Assembly (NCBI RefSeq): GCF_018446385.1
Contig: NC_055987.1
Span: forward strand, 30,882,202-30,946,201
From: Zingiber officinale
Taxonomy: Eukaryota > Streptophyta > Magnoliopsida > Zingiberales > Zingiberaceae
Length of the DNA stretch: 64,000 nt
Reading direction: 5' to 3'
Position 1 is the first letter of the stretch. Every line of letters starts with the position of its first letter. A program made the position numbers and the translations under genes. The notes beneath the pieces were generated by a model, which was not told the origin of the DNA, did no database searches, and worked only from the letters and a program-made list of their open reading frames with translations. This document shows, piece by piece, positions 54,062 through 64,000 of this stretch.

Positions 54062-56289
54062 CTACCATCGTTCGCCTTTCTCTCTCTTTTCGTAGTTCTG
54101 GTGTGCACCTCTGCTGCTAGCGAACTTGCCTTTATTGTTAACTGCAGAAATAAAACACTAGTTTAGAACGATACACAACGGCAAACAGTCTTCTCGTTGG
54201 GAGAAATGAAGCGGTCTTATGATGAAGCATTAGAAAACATAGATCACTATAATCAGCCCACGAAAGAAAAGGTTTAGCAATACTTGCCTCCTGAATGAAG
54301 AATCTTCTTTCTATGGACATAAACTATATGGTCAGCCATAGTAATTGGAGAAGCCTGAAGTGATGAGAAAAACAAATTAACACGTCATATTCAAACAAAG
54401 CTCATACAACATAGAACAGGGACCTAGACGGGTGCATCTATTTCGAAGAGATAAGTAAACCCAAAAGGTTGAGGCAAAGGGGTGTCTCAATAAACTTGAA
54501 AAGATGCAATCCAGATTGTTGTACAGACGATCTTGCTGTAGTGAGTTACTGGCGAGACAGTGTGTTTACCATCCAAAAGAGAGAAACTACATCAACAATC
54601 TTAAAATTTCAATAACAGATGAAAGTATGTGAAGTTTACCTCTATTGCCCGCTGGACAGCATCCGAGAACTTAAACTCCACGAAACCAAAGCAAGAATTT
54701 TGAAACTGTCATTTTGATGAAAATGCAAAACCATAAAATTGTGAGATTACTCAAATGAAAGAAATGAAGAAGCAATTTACAAATCAGTGAATGAAAAACA
54801 AAAGAGAGAGAGAGAGAGAGAAAGAATAAAAGCAACCTTATAGCGTTTGATTTGTATTCCACCAGGCTTTATCGGACCAAACCTCTTGAACTCTTCTTCA
54901 ACTTGAGCAGGTGTTACATCAAATGGTAAATAATTCAAATATAATGAATAAGCATCATCTGTAAGCAGCAGAATAAGTTTAAATGATTATGTAATCAAAC
55001 TGCAGAGCATTGTAAAAAACTTGATGTGAAGTTAGTACATTGTGCGTTCTGGAATTTTTTTCTTTCAGAACCAATCGATCCAGAAATAGGGCCACGAGAA
55101 GCTGGATGACCTGAAGCAGGACACCATGCTGGAGCAGATTCTGAAGCAGTATCCTTCATGACTTTGACCTGTATACATCAAGTCATTCTGCTCTTTTACA
55201 GTTTTAATGAACATGAGCAGAACTAACAAATTACATGCATCTTGTCAAGACCAACACTTACTACTGAAGCGTAAGATTTTTTGAGATTCTCCTCGTGGTC
55301 ACTTTTAGTCTCCGATTTAACCAGCAGAGGTGGAAAGCCATCGGCAGTTACATCAATCACATTACCTGGTTCTTCTTCCTTCCAAGCGGAGCTCTCTCCG
55401 TTGTTCAGAGGACCACTGTCTCTGTTCATTTCGTCGCTCGTTTCATCCGTACGATGTGAATCTTTATCTTGGGAAGCTTCGGTGTAAAAGAAAGATCACC
55501 ACATAAGCCAACACGATGATCAAGAGCTTGGCCGATATAAACCTGAAATTTAATCGATGGGCAGGAAAGATACCATTTTCAGGCTGAGGAGATGATCTAG
55601 AATCATTGAATGAACTATCCGGATGGCTTTCTGCCCCATACATAAGCATGTCATTCAGGACATAAAAGCCTGTTTCATGTGGAGCAAGGAAAAATGACTG
55701 GTTGAACTCCCTCTTGGAATTGTCTTCTTCCCTGGTGAGAAACCCTGTCACGAAGACCATCACTCCACCATCAAGCGAGTCCTGGCAGTTCACCCCTTTT
55801 ATCTCCTCGATGCTGAAGTCCATGGACAGTATATTCTCGCGTATTCCCTGTTTTCCAAGGATCAAACAAATTTTTTTTTTTTTTGAAAAATCAACATCGG
55901 GACACGTAACGTTCTCTTTTTGAAAAACATACAACCGTTTCAAATACCCACATCGATGGTGGTGACGGAGGTAACGTTACCATGGCCATCAGGACGACCA
56001 AGTCTGCTCCTTTCCTGGTAAAACCGATGAACTAACTCCGGAGAATTGCGGACGTAATTGTAATACTGATCCACAAACGTTTCCCCAACCTAATAAAATC
56101 CACAAGTTTCTCAAAGATCGACGATCGATTACAATCGGAAAACCTCGATAAATCAACAACTAAAGCCGAAAAAAAAGGGTTCGACCCTTATCGCATTGGA
56201 AGAGGGATGAATCCGAATCGAAGGGAAGAAAGCATTACTATCTGCGCGTAGCGAAGAGATTCGGCAGCGCTGGAAGGCCGGACCGCCAT
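54062..56289 (-). CDS. G3BP-like NTF2/RRM RNA-binding protein (380 aa, nine exons)
   Basis: Plant homologue of the stress-granule protein G3BP, a cytoplasmic mRNA-binding protein. Exons (minus): 56239-56289, 55952-56089, 55574-55847, 55262-55476, 55039-55168, 54837-54958, 54640-54705, 54288-54354, 54062-54141, total 1143 bp with consistent phases. Start MAVRPSSAAESLRYAQI. Residues about 18-125 form the NTF2-like dimer domain (VGETFVDQYYNYVRNSPELV, FFLAPHETGFYVLNDML). A polar, presumably disordered linker follows, then an RRM from about residue 270 (DAYSLYLNYLPFDVTPAQVE; RNP1-type CFGFVEF). All introns are GT-AG except the last, which appears to be GC-AG (GGAG/GCAAGT). The tail VNNKGKFASSRGAHQNYEKR is short, with little of the usual RGG-rich end. 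Without splicing the last intron, translation would stop at HSGGKYC. Exon model by eye. Confidence 0.85.
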
Positions 56290-56450
56290 CTGGTGAACGG
56301 AACTGCGAGATGCGTCGGCGATCTAAGCCAGATCGAACGGGAAGGATGGCGGCGGGGAAAACCCTCGGAAAGGTTCACCAGAAAAGGAAGGGGTAGGAGA
56401 GGCGACGCGACTCGCAGCACCAGTCTCGAATTCTAGCGCGGCCGCCGAGA
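56290..56450 (-). other. Probable 5' UTR of the G3BP-like gene
   Basis: GC-rich, between a TATA box at 56472-56480 and the ATG at 56289. The transcription start is inferred to be about 30 bases from the TATA box. Confidence 0.5.
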
Positions 56451-56471
56451 GCGAAGTGGGGAGAGATATTG

Positions 56472-56480
56472 CCTTTTATA
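56472..56480 (-). promoter_or_regulatory. TATA box of the G3BP-like gene
   Basis: Minus strand TATAAAAGG, about 180 bases upstream of the start codon. Confidence 0.6.
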
Positions 56481-57101
56481 GACACACCCCTACGGGGAAG
56501 GCGGACCCCTCCACGTAAGCAGGGAAAGATATGGTGCGCCACACCGGACACAGTTTTACTCCCAGGGTGGATAATAACGGGCGAGCAAAGATTCCCAGTG
56601 CCTGATACCGGACACGGTTTTTAACAGGGCTGGCCAATTGGCTGCCTGGCTGTTCCGCCGATGGAGCTGATTGAAACCTCGCCAAAAATAACTATTTATT
56701 TAGCATTATAAATGAATAAGTGTACATTTTGTGCCATATAAATAGAAACTTTTTAAAGGAAAAATTAAAATATAATTTATCTATATCTAGATTTTAGAGA
56801 TTGAATTTTGATCCTTTTATTTATTTTTGAAAATATTTTATCCTTATAAAAAAATTTATTAGCTTCCATTTTATGTTTGATATATTTACACATCGTCGTG
56901 GTAAATGTGTTTCTATTTTTTATTTTTTTTACTAAGCCAAGCGGTGATGATATTTACTATTTTTTATACCTATTAAATATTTTACAATAAAAATATAATT
57001 TATATAAATAATTAATGATATAATTTTATTAGATTTTAATTAAGTATATTTAAATTATCCTAATTATATTTTTATATCTATTAAATATTTTAAAATAAAA
57101 A

Positions 57102-57155
<54 letters not shown>

Positions 57156-57289
57156 GGGATAATTTTATTAGGTTTTAATTAAGTGTATTTAAAGTATCTT
57201 AATCATAATTAGGAGTTGAATAAAATTATTAATATGAAGTTATTTAATTAAATCATAACTTTTAATTTATCCACGTACCCTATTTTGGT

Positions 57290-57610
57290 CGGACAATAAA
57301 TTTGGCGTGTCATCGAGATCGCGCAATGCGTCCGGACTCATTCTTAGGCTTGGGCGATGCCTCCAGGCCAATCATCTGGCTAGATTGATGTGTCCAGGCT
57401 CGACCAACGAGTCAAGGCTCGATTGACGTATCTAAGCTCAATCGGCACGTCTAGGCTTGACTGACTTGTCTGAATTCATCGTTGGGCTCAGGCGACATGT
57501 TCGGACGCGTCGTAGGGCCCAAGCAACTTATTGAAGCCCATAATCGGGCTCAGACAATACTTCTGAGATAGCACGATGCATTTATACTCATCGGGCTAGG
57601 TGACTATCTA
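57290..57610. repeat. Decayed repeat island in the intergenic region
   Basis: Irregular copies of a roughly 22-26 base motif (for example TCTAGGCTTGACTGACTTGT and CCAGGCTCGACCAACGAGTC) with CG-rich cores turning into CA/TG. Looks like an old repeat or LTR relic. Family unknown. Confidence 0.4.
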
Positions 57611-57808
57611 AATGAATCATAGTGATAAAACGACTATAGCGACAACAACGATAAAGATGGAAATTCCAGGCACGACGGTGACAAAAAGGAGATGAGTTAC
57701 CATCTAAAGTATAGTATCAAAAAAGATGGTGCGATTGATGCTTGTCTCCCTTCTCTCACTTCGGCCATCATTTAAAATACTATTTTTTTTTCTTTGTAAC
57801 AGTCGAAG

Positions 57809-57934
<126 letters not shown>

Positions 57935-58599
57935 TAAGTTAAGACTATGCTAATTTAAAATTACGTCGGTGGTAAATATAACACAGCTTCCTTATAAATT
58001 GTTTAACTCGAGTATTCATATCATTTAAGAAATTATTTTTTCCCATTTTTGAACAAAATTTAAAATTAATTTATCACAAAACATACCATTTTTACAAAAA
58101 AAAAATAATGATCTTAAATGTAATTTAAAATTTACTTATAAAATTTTAGGATTAAATTTCTTTTGAAAGATTTGCCTAAAAAAATCAGAGTCGAGTTTTA
58201 AATTTTCAGGTACTGTCAAAAATAATTCATTATTTGAGAAATTCTTAATTTGATTAAATTAATAACAGTTCATAAAAATGACGATTTATAAAAAGATGTC
58301 ACTGTCCTACTTAGGTTAAAATTTTCCTAGATGTGAAAAAATAATATATTTTAAATTAAATTTGTATATCTTTTATTTTATTAGTTTCTTATAAGAATAA
58401 ATTAATTTGGATGATTTTTTATTTTGGCAATTATTATATATATATATATATATATTAGAAATTCCAAAATTGGAGGGAGCAAAATGGTAACTAATCTCCG
58501 TTTTGGTAACTCGATGAAAATCCGTACCGAATACGGGCCGGAATTTAACGCAGCCGGTTCGGTTAAGTCGCAAATGATTGGGGGCAAAAGCGTAATGTT

Positions 58600-58878
58600 G
58601 CAAGTTGGGAGAGGGGCGTGAACAAAGAGGCACACAAAGCGTACGTTGTTCTTCTCTCCCCATCCTTTCAGGCTTTGCTTTCAACCCCACGACACACAAA
58701 CTAACACAACCCAAGATGAAGCGAATACACAAGAGTTGATCGAACCCAAGGCGAAGGCGAAGGCGACGGCGACGGCGACGAAAGGTGGTGGATGCGGCCC
58801 TGACTTCTCCCCGCCACCTCCTCGGCCTTCATCCTCCTCGCCTCCCCCTCCCTCCGCGACGGTGGCGGGCGCCGCCCG
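58600..58878 (+). other. Probable non-coding first exon of the APD1-like gene
   Basis: GC-rich sequence typical of a plant 5' exon (GAAGGCGAAGGCGACGGCGA, then CCGCCACCTCCTCGGCC), ending at a possible donor CCCG/GTACGC at 58878. The first ATG (58715) gives only six codons. Link to the downstream gene is inferred from strand and position. Confidence 0.45.
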
Positions 58879-60407
58879 GTACGCGACCATCACCTACCCT
58901 CCTTAATTCCACCTTGTGAAATTTCTTTTTCTATTCGCCTCTGGCGGTTTCGATGTTTGCTTCCGGGTTCGTACATGGCTTGTGGACTTGGGTGGAGGCG
59001 CTTCGGGTTGTTTGGTTGGTCGCCACCTTGGTGTCTGCTTTTGGTTGGAACTTGATTTGTTTCGACGGGCGCTGGGGGGGATGGGATCATGCGTGAAATG
59101 GAGGTTGGGGATTTGGGTCGTCGGGGGTACTTCGTTGACTCTGCGGTCAGAGTTGCTGCTATTGGTGCGTGTTAGTGATTGGGGAGTACATGGATGACTG
59201 GAAACTTGTCTCGTGAGCGAAGCTTCAATTTTTGTTTCTTATTGGTTTTGGAGGTTGTAATCTGGCTACCATGTTATATTTTAGTTTCTTTGAAGCTGGC
59301 GTTCTCGGTAATCTAAAGTTCTCGATGACCAGTCCCTGTTCTAGGAGGGAAGGAGTCAAACCAATGCTAATTTTTGCACTTGTGAGACTATATTATCACT
59401 AGTGTAAGCAACTGAAGCGAGGCTCAGTCATGGTCATCAAATCTGCTCACTTTGATGGTTTTTCCTGACTCGTCTACATGTAGTTCTGTTAGAAGCAATA
59501 TGCAAAAGTGCTTTACGTGGCTGCTGTTATATCATTCCAAAAGATTGAGAATTTCAAATTCTCTGGTTTTGTTTGCCTCTGTTCAGTTGCGACTGACGCT
59601 CACATCTTCACGCAACAAACTATTTAGAAGTACTATTCAAATAATGAGAACAAATTCATGTTGATCTAACTGAAGCACCAATGGGAAATGACGAAACCGC
59701 AGGAGAAGAGTTTTTCTCAATTCATGATCTCAAGATCTCTATTCCTCTGGATGATGATATTGGTTGCACGAGAATTGAGATTATAATGTCTCTGACTTGG
59801 TGGAAAACTAGTTTGCTCCTCATCAATACTAGCAGGCCTTGATAGGAAGGAGATCAAAGCTGGACTTTATGTAATTATGCAACTATACTAATCAGATTGA
59901 CAAAAGAAAAAAACACTTACCTGGGAGGCCTTTTAGGAAATTCTCTTCACCATCGTATTAGTTACTGGTCTTCATTTTTGTATTAAGCACCATTTGGGAG
60001 ACAAAATATAAAATAGGAAAGAGTTGAACAACTCATCATCGTCAGGATCTCTTTTCCTCAGATTAGTGTATCATTTGAGGCTTTGAGCTGAGGACTGAGC
60101 TAATATAGGTCTCTGAATGAGAGTCAAGCTAATTTATAACTCATGATAAGGAGAAGAAAGTTGGTAGAGACGTAAACTATGCAATTGCACTTACTGAGAT
60201 ACAAAAAAGCTTAATCAGGTGTCTTTTCAAGGAGTTTTCTTCACTGGCCTTACAGTTACTGGTCTATTAGTTAACCAACTTTGAAGTAAATAAATATTAT
60301 TGTATTGCTTTCTTTGGTGCAATTTTACTTTTCCATTATCTTTTATGATACTGTTGAAAAACATTCCCTTTTTTTGTTTGTTAATTTGTCTTTATCATTG
60401 TTAGCAG
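58879..60407 (+). other. Probable 5' UTR intron of the APD1-like gene
   Basis: T-rich intron-like sequence with no conserved coding segment recognised. Ends at TTAGCAG before the coding exon. Could hide further untranslated exons. Confidence 0.4.
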
Positions 60408-61101
60408 AGTAATCAGCCATGGTTAGCATAAGGAGAAGAAGATATTTGGGGCTATGCTCCGGTAACCATCGTTTTCAATTTCTTCTTTGATTAGCTCAAT
60501 GATTGCTAGTTATTATTTTGCTCCTCGGACTTATGAGTATAGCGAATTTATATGCATGGTAATTTTACCTTTATTTGTGGAGAAAGCTAATCTTCATATT
60601 TAATCAAAGTTCACCTTTTGAAAATCATATTTATTTTATTTTTTAAATTTTGATCTTTTGAGAAATAATATTTTCATTTCTTTTATCTTTGAAGTTTTAA
60701 TCGTTCTAGATGACTAGTATGCTATCACATTGGTGAGGGCATCTTATTACCTTCATTAAGTACTGAAATTAAAAATATTTATCATCAAAATGCATAATGG
60801 ACATGGTTGATTTGTTGTTTTGTCTTAGTGACATGAATCTCTTAGATCAACCTGAACTGGAAGTATTTTATTCAGTAACTAAATGAGCTTAGAGTTCCTT
60901 GAAAATTGAATGAGCTTAGATGATGTACCAAACTTACAAATTCAGCATATATTTCTATCTTATAATGCAGGGAAAAGTTCCTTTCCTGTTTTGGTTCCTA
61001 AGCCAATGGATAATAATATTTCTGTGGATAATTCTAATCCACATGTGAATCTAAATAGTGTGCATCCCGTTCCTTCAGTCGATACTGGCCTTGGAAAGAT
61101 G
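60408..61101 (+). CDS. APD1-like AP2/ERF protein, first two coding exons (incomplete)
   Basis: Probable nuclear transcription factor of the At4g13040/APD1 (AP2-domain soloist) type. Coding exon 1 is 60419-60461 (MVSIRRRRYLGLCS plus one base; donor G/GTAACC). Coding exon 2 is 60971-61101 (acceptor AATGCAG; GKSSFPVLVPKPMDNNISVD ... VHPVPSVDTGLGKM; donor ATG/GTATGA). Phases join correctly. The MVSxRRRRxLGLCSGK start and the VHPVPS segment are the hallmarks I recognise. The AP2 domain must lie in later exons beyond what I can see. Start chosen because the basic N-terminus begins at the first ATG of the exon, 11 bases after the acceptor. Confidence 0.75.
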
Positions 61102-64000
61102 GTATGATCAATTTGTTGGATCTTTTCAGTTTGTTTGGTTCTACTTTCCCCCCTTATTTTTATTTCCATATATAACCTGATTGTGTGTTCATTTGTACCT
61201 TTTTGTCATGATTTAAACCTGACTATTGGACTTGGATGGAACTTCTACATTAATGAATTTTCTCTTATATATGATAATCTATGTTTGCTAATTTTCTATT
61301 TTCTTTGTTTTTATTATCCCTTGAGTAATTTTACTATTGAACTGGTATGCAAAGTCATACTTATTTCTTTTAAGGATCCTACATTTAGTGTTGATTGATT
61401 GAACATCCCATTTTGTTTTATTTGGTGTTCAGTAAATATTTGTAATTTATGGCTGATAATATGCTTGCAACTAGCATAATTACATGCACACTAATTTTCT
61501 GAGTAGTAAAATAACTTGTAACTAGATGTACATGTATATAGGCTTTAACAAATGAATTTATCTTGGTAGATCCAATAAGGATGATCTAGCGAAGATTCAT
61601 GACTTCGTAACAGCAAAAGTGTCTCCTTTCTGACAATAGCCTCGTTCTTTTTCTGTAACTAGCAAATGGCTTCTTGGTTTTATGTAGGGAAAGTTTGGGA
61701 TTGCCCTTGATGTTTAACTTCTATCATTTTGTCCATGAATTTTTGAAAAGCCTCAGAATTCTTGGTGTCTTTATTTCAGTTTCAATGTAAAGTGAACTGG
61801 TCCTGGTAGTGTGAACTTTTTGATTTAAGGCACAACCTAATAAATGCCACTTGGATTAATTAGAAAATTAAATGTAAATTGAGGACCAAATTTAAGATTT
61901 TCTAAGATTAAATGACCAATGTATTGCGGGGGTCAAACATCAGCCTCCCAATCGTTGATCTGTTTTTTGTAATATTCTAAACTTTGGTTATCAATAGTTA
62001 ATTTGCTTGTGAAGGTTATGGATGTATTATATCTATATACACCATTGATTCAAATATTTGAGCATTTCCTGAGAGTTTCAGATTAGAAAACTGAGTTAAC
62101 CATGGCTGTGGTCATGCCTCATTCATTTCTAAAAAGAGTTGGTGTGAATGGAAGTATGATAGAATGCACATTTTAAAGACTAAAGCAAGACGTCCATGGG
62201 TGTGGGGACATCTAAAAGATGAACTGTCATATTGCTCTATGACAATTATTGGCTGAAGCAGTTTCAAAAAAGAAAATGTAGTTGAAGGATCTCAGGACCT
62301 ATGGCAAGAAAAGAATACTGGTTTTCTTTAAAATCATAATTTGAATCACATTATTAGTCGATTTAGAAAACAAGAAGTTTACCTTATGAGAAAGATTTGT
62401 GCTTGCAAGAATTTTAAAAGCATGGAAGATTGGAAGCATGCATTCAAGTCATCGCAAGTGCATAGGTAGATATGTAGACACATATGCGGTATGTAGTCCC
62501 ATATGTGGTTCATGTTAGAAGTACTTCGAATTAATTATATTTGAAAACTACACAATAGCATGTGCAATAAAATATTGAAATTTGCATCCATTATACTTTT
62601 ATCGAAATAATCAACTAAACAATCCATATAAAATAAAAAAAATTACAACTATTTCATACTATTTCAATATTCCCATCTAACCAATCTTTATAGACATAAA
62701 TTGTGCATCTATCACATAACGTATCCATTTTATTAACCTAATATATAAAAATGCACAATATTAAAACACTTGACATGTACCGTGATAAGTGTTTTTTTAC
62801 TTTCATCACCAAGCCATAATTTTTCTTTGTGAAAAGTTTCAAAAGTATTGTTCCTCTAGTGAGATTAACTAACTAAATAACCCTTGCACTCTTAATCAAA
62901 TTCCTCATCATGGACAGTCCTCACTATTTAGTTTTTTCATTATATTAAGGAAAATGCTAGTTTGTTAAGATCATCTTAATCAAATTCGTCATCATGGACA
63001 ATCCTCACTATTTTTTTCCATTATATAAAGGCAAAATACTAGTTTGTTAAAATAATATTTTATGTGAATATGTGAATGTTTTTGATGAATCAGTCTAATT
63101 TGAATGTAAATGTGCCCAGCATATTGTCGCCTAGACAATATATTCTACTCTAGATTGCTCACTTTGGGGACTGGAAATGAGATTTGTAATGAGAACTTTT
63201 ACTGCATATGCATGTGTATTCTTAAGTACTTTATTATTTTGTTTCTGAAAACAATATAATTAAACAACAGTTCACTTAGAGATGTATTCTGACTAAAATA
63301 TAGTTGGTGAAATTTTGAGTCACATGCTCTATCTTCATCTTCAAGAATCTTGAGTTAATAAATCAGACTATAGATGGTGCTTCTGATTTTGTTTCATAGG
63401 CTGAAGAACACCATAACAAAATTTTCACATGCAAATTGTGTGGTTGCCTCCTAAATTGATCTGACGATTGTCTTAGTTGTTTCTCAATCAAATTCAGCTT
63501 CTATATAACAGGGCTGTTCTGAGCACTAGTAAGAGCTAGCTTTAACTTTTTTTTTATTTTTCAGAACATATCAGTTTTATAGTAAAAAATATTGGACGAG
63601 AATCAATCTTAAATTAACGGGCATTACAACAACATAAGTGATAATATACCTAGATACACCACTGAAAAAAAAGTAACAGAAATTGATTATATTCTTGTAC
63701 ATTCTTTGCTATATATATATATATATATATATGTAACAGCAAATGATCTGTATCATTTGGGGTTGTAGGTACCTGTGATAGCATTGCCTCACTGGTATCA
63801 TGTTAATATTTATCTTACTGCCTCATGTAATCTATTGATGGAAGTGACATTAATTTACTGAAAGGATATAACATAGGTGTTGAAATACATGTTAAAGGAA
63901 GTAGAAAGTGAGGAGAGGATAAAACTTACTTGGATGAAAGATATGAAGGGACTGAGCTGCAGAGGGAAAATGACACAAAAGATGTACATAAAAGGAGCTT
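61102..64000 (+). other. Downstream introns of the APD1-like gene
   Basis: AT-rich sequence without an AP2 domain on either strand. I found no exon I can support; a possible acceptor TTGTAG/GTACC near 63768 and an open stretch from 63891 to the window end have no recognised similarity. A short duplication (CTTAATCAAATTCxTCATCA) occurs near 62892 and 62976. A (TA)n tract lies at 63710-63732. Confidence 0.4.

Noticed and set aside
58646..58906. 86-aa Pro/Ser-rich open frame in the GC-rich exon
   Set aside because: Low complexity, starts upstream of the likely transcription start, no family seen; better explained as a 5' UTR exon.
61135..61398. Hydrophobic 87-aa open frame after coding exon 2 of the APD1-like gene
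   Set aside because: T-rich intron sequence; hydrophobic residues follow from base composition.

Overview
This is a nuclear plant sequence, probably from a large, retrotransposon-rich genome. Plant-specific LTR retrotransposon proteins, primer sites matching initiator-Met tRNA and two ordinary intron-containing plant genes support this. A monocot is likely but not proven; the GC-rich first exon near 58.75 kb is the only hint. About 53 kb on the left is a nest of LTR retrotransposons. The right-hand 10.5 kb is gene space.

Nest layout, outside in. G is an old Ty3/gypsy element on the minus strand (3153-3517 and 49115-53506). Into G went X, a gag-only element at the left edge (interrupted by another element, Y), E0 (3518-49114, target duplication GGATC) and a solo LTR (51240-53072, ACACC). 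Into the E0 gag went E3, a Ty1/copia element on the minus strand (6714-34069, AAGGA). Into the E3 LTR went E1, gag-only (8452-20902, AATAC), and into E1 went E2, another gag-only family (13848-18716, AGGTA). A further copia element, E4 (22812-31950), sits inside E3 next to a large deletion. E0 also carries a CACTA-like DNA transposon (34385 to about 45.02 kb) holding pieces of at least three host genes: coatomer alpha, a MAKR-type kinase regulator and an ABIL-type WAVE-complex subunit. That captured block is split by E5, another gag-only element (35509-43084, AATCC). Removing each insert and one copy of its duplication restores the sequence seen in sister copies. E1 without E2 is 7577 bp and E5 is 7576 bp.

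E0, E1, E5, X and E2 encode only a copia-like Gag with two CCHC zinc knuckles and no protease, integrase or reverse transcriptase, so they must depend on enzymes supplied elsewhere. E4 has a nearly complete protease-integrase frame but damaged gag and RT. The E3 reverse transcriptase has lost an active-site aspartate.

The most striking unexplained signal is dense, repeated potential hairpins in these elements. The LTRs carry tandem stem-loops whose two arms change together (CCTGG/CCAGG, CCTAG/CTAGG, CCAAG/CTTGG, CCTAAC/GTTAGG), followed by arrays of GATC-rich near-palindromes. The unrelated E2 family has its own palindrome (a GTCGAC core) in the same places, plus a 42-bp hairpin tandem repeat next to its polypurine tract. 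The E4 leader carries a duplicated block with the same kind of paired changes.

Gene space. A G3BP-like NTF2/RRM RNA-binding protein lies on the minus strand (CDS 54062-56289, nine exons, one apparent GC-AG intron). The 5' end of an APD1-like (At4g13040-type) AP2/ERF gene lies on the plus strand (first coding exons 60419-61101) and runs past the window end.
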